Source of the DNA: Candidatus Zipacnadia bacterium
GTDB taxonomy: Bacteria; Armatimonadota; UBA5377; JALGUK01
NCBI GenBank assembly: GCA_029820875.1
Contig: JALGUK010000028.1
Location: 1 to 14,949 of the forward strand
Length of the DNA: 14,949 nucleotides
Direction: 5' to 3'
The notes under the pieces were generated by a model. It was not told where the DNA came from. It was given only the letters and a program-made list of their open reading frames with translations, and searched no databases. The position numbers were made by a program, and so were the translations under genes. Shown here piece after piece: positions 14,841 to 14,949 of this stretch (its first letter is position 1; the number at the start of each line of letters is the position of its first letter).

Positions 14841-14949
14841 GTGCGAAGCCTGATCCTGGCGGTTCTGGGGGGTTCGATGCTGATGCCTGTTGTCAATGCC
14901 GCGCTGTATGAGCCTGCTGGAAAGCCCTTCGTGGAGATAGCCGCAAACG
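14841..14949 (+). CDS. Start of an exported protein, cut by the window end
   Basis: An open frame from GTG 14841 runs off the window after 36 codons. It begins MRSLILAVLGGSMLMPVVNA, a good signal peptide with an Arg in the N-region, a hydrophobic core and a probable cleavage site after VNA, followed by ALYEPAGKPF. AAGGGGG ends 9 nt upstream of the GTG. It follows the sialidase-like gene by 50 bp and may be co-transcribed. Too little is present to name a family. Confidence 0.7.
   Translation, partial: MRSLILAVLGGSMLMPVVNAALYEPAGKPFVEIAAN

Noticed and set aside
1..14949. Mobile elements, CRISPR arrays, tRNA or rRNA genes
   Set aside because: I saw no transposase or integrase frames, no regularly spaced repeats and no cloverleaf-like sequence. 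All larger open stretches are accounted for by ordinary genes.

Overview
The window (about 15 kb, clearly GC-rich) is dense, ordinary bacterial chromosome. It has 14 protein genes plus the first 36 codons of a fifteenth, mostly separated by short gaps, and no insertion sequence, phage gene, CRISPR array, tRNA or rRNA that I could see. IspH (the MEP isoprenoid pathway), FtsEX and cyclic-di-GMP enzymes make it bacterial. TTG and GTG starts are common: three TTG and three GTG against about seven clear ATG starts. A LysM-G5 protein of the kind seen in Gram-positive lineages sits with an FtsEX / EnvC-like module and a secreted sialidase-type protein with a jelly-roll domain. This suggests an uncultivated, probably free-living bacterium from a phylum such as Armatimonadota or a relative. 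That placement is a guess from family flavour, not a phylogenetic result.

Region 1 (1-9348, all minus strand) reads from right to left as ftsE, ftsX, a coiled-coil M23 peptidase, an S41 C-terminal processing peptidase, a divergent polysaccharide deacetylase, a LysM-G5 protein, a GAF-HD-GYP cyclic-di-GMP phosphodiesterase, then (after a 192-bp gap) a polyprenyl synthase (ispA-like) and ispH. FtsE and FtsX overlap and most other junctions are under 100 bp. The first six genes are a cell-wall remodelling set: FtsEX probably gates the M23 hydrolase, the S41 protease probably trims envelope proteins, and the deacetylase and LysM-G5 proteins fit glycan modification and binding. The last two make isoprenoid precursors, including those for the undecaprenyl carrier of wall synthesis.

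Region 2 (9325-9502) is a divergent intergenic region. It has a good sigma-70-like promoter for the ftsE operon (TTGCAA, 17 bp, TATACT) and a weaker extended -10 promoter facing right. Two short inverted repeats lie on the right-facing promoter.

Region 3 (9503-13151, plus strand) is a likely four-gene operon: a tail-anchored zinc-ribbon protein, an unrecognised N-terminally anchored membrane protein, a membrane GAF-GGDEF diguanylate cyclase joined by an ATGA overlap, and a 79-residue membrane protein. The cyclase and the HD-GYP enzyme on the opposite strand form a possible make-and-break cyclic-di-GMP pair around one promoter region, next to wall-remodelling genes.

Region 4 (13152-14949, plus strand) holds a secreted four-Asp-box, sialidase-like protein and the start of another exported protein cut by the window edge.

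I found no wholly new system. The most unusual items are the cyclic-di-GMP genes paired with the FtsEX/wall operon, the LysM-G5 protein with neither signal peptide nor peptidase domain, the deacetylase lacking a normal start codon for its expected N-terminus, and the two unrecognised membrane proteins beside the cyclase.
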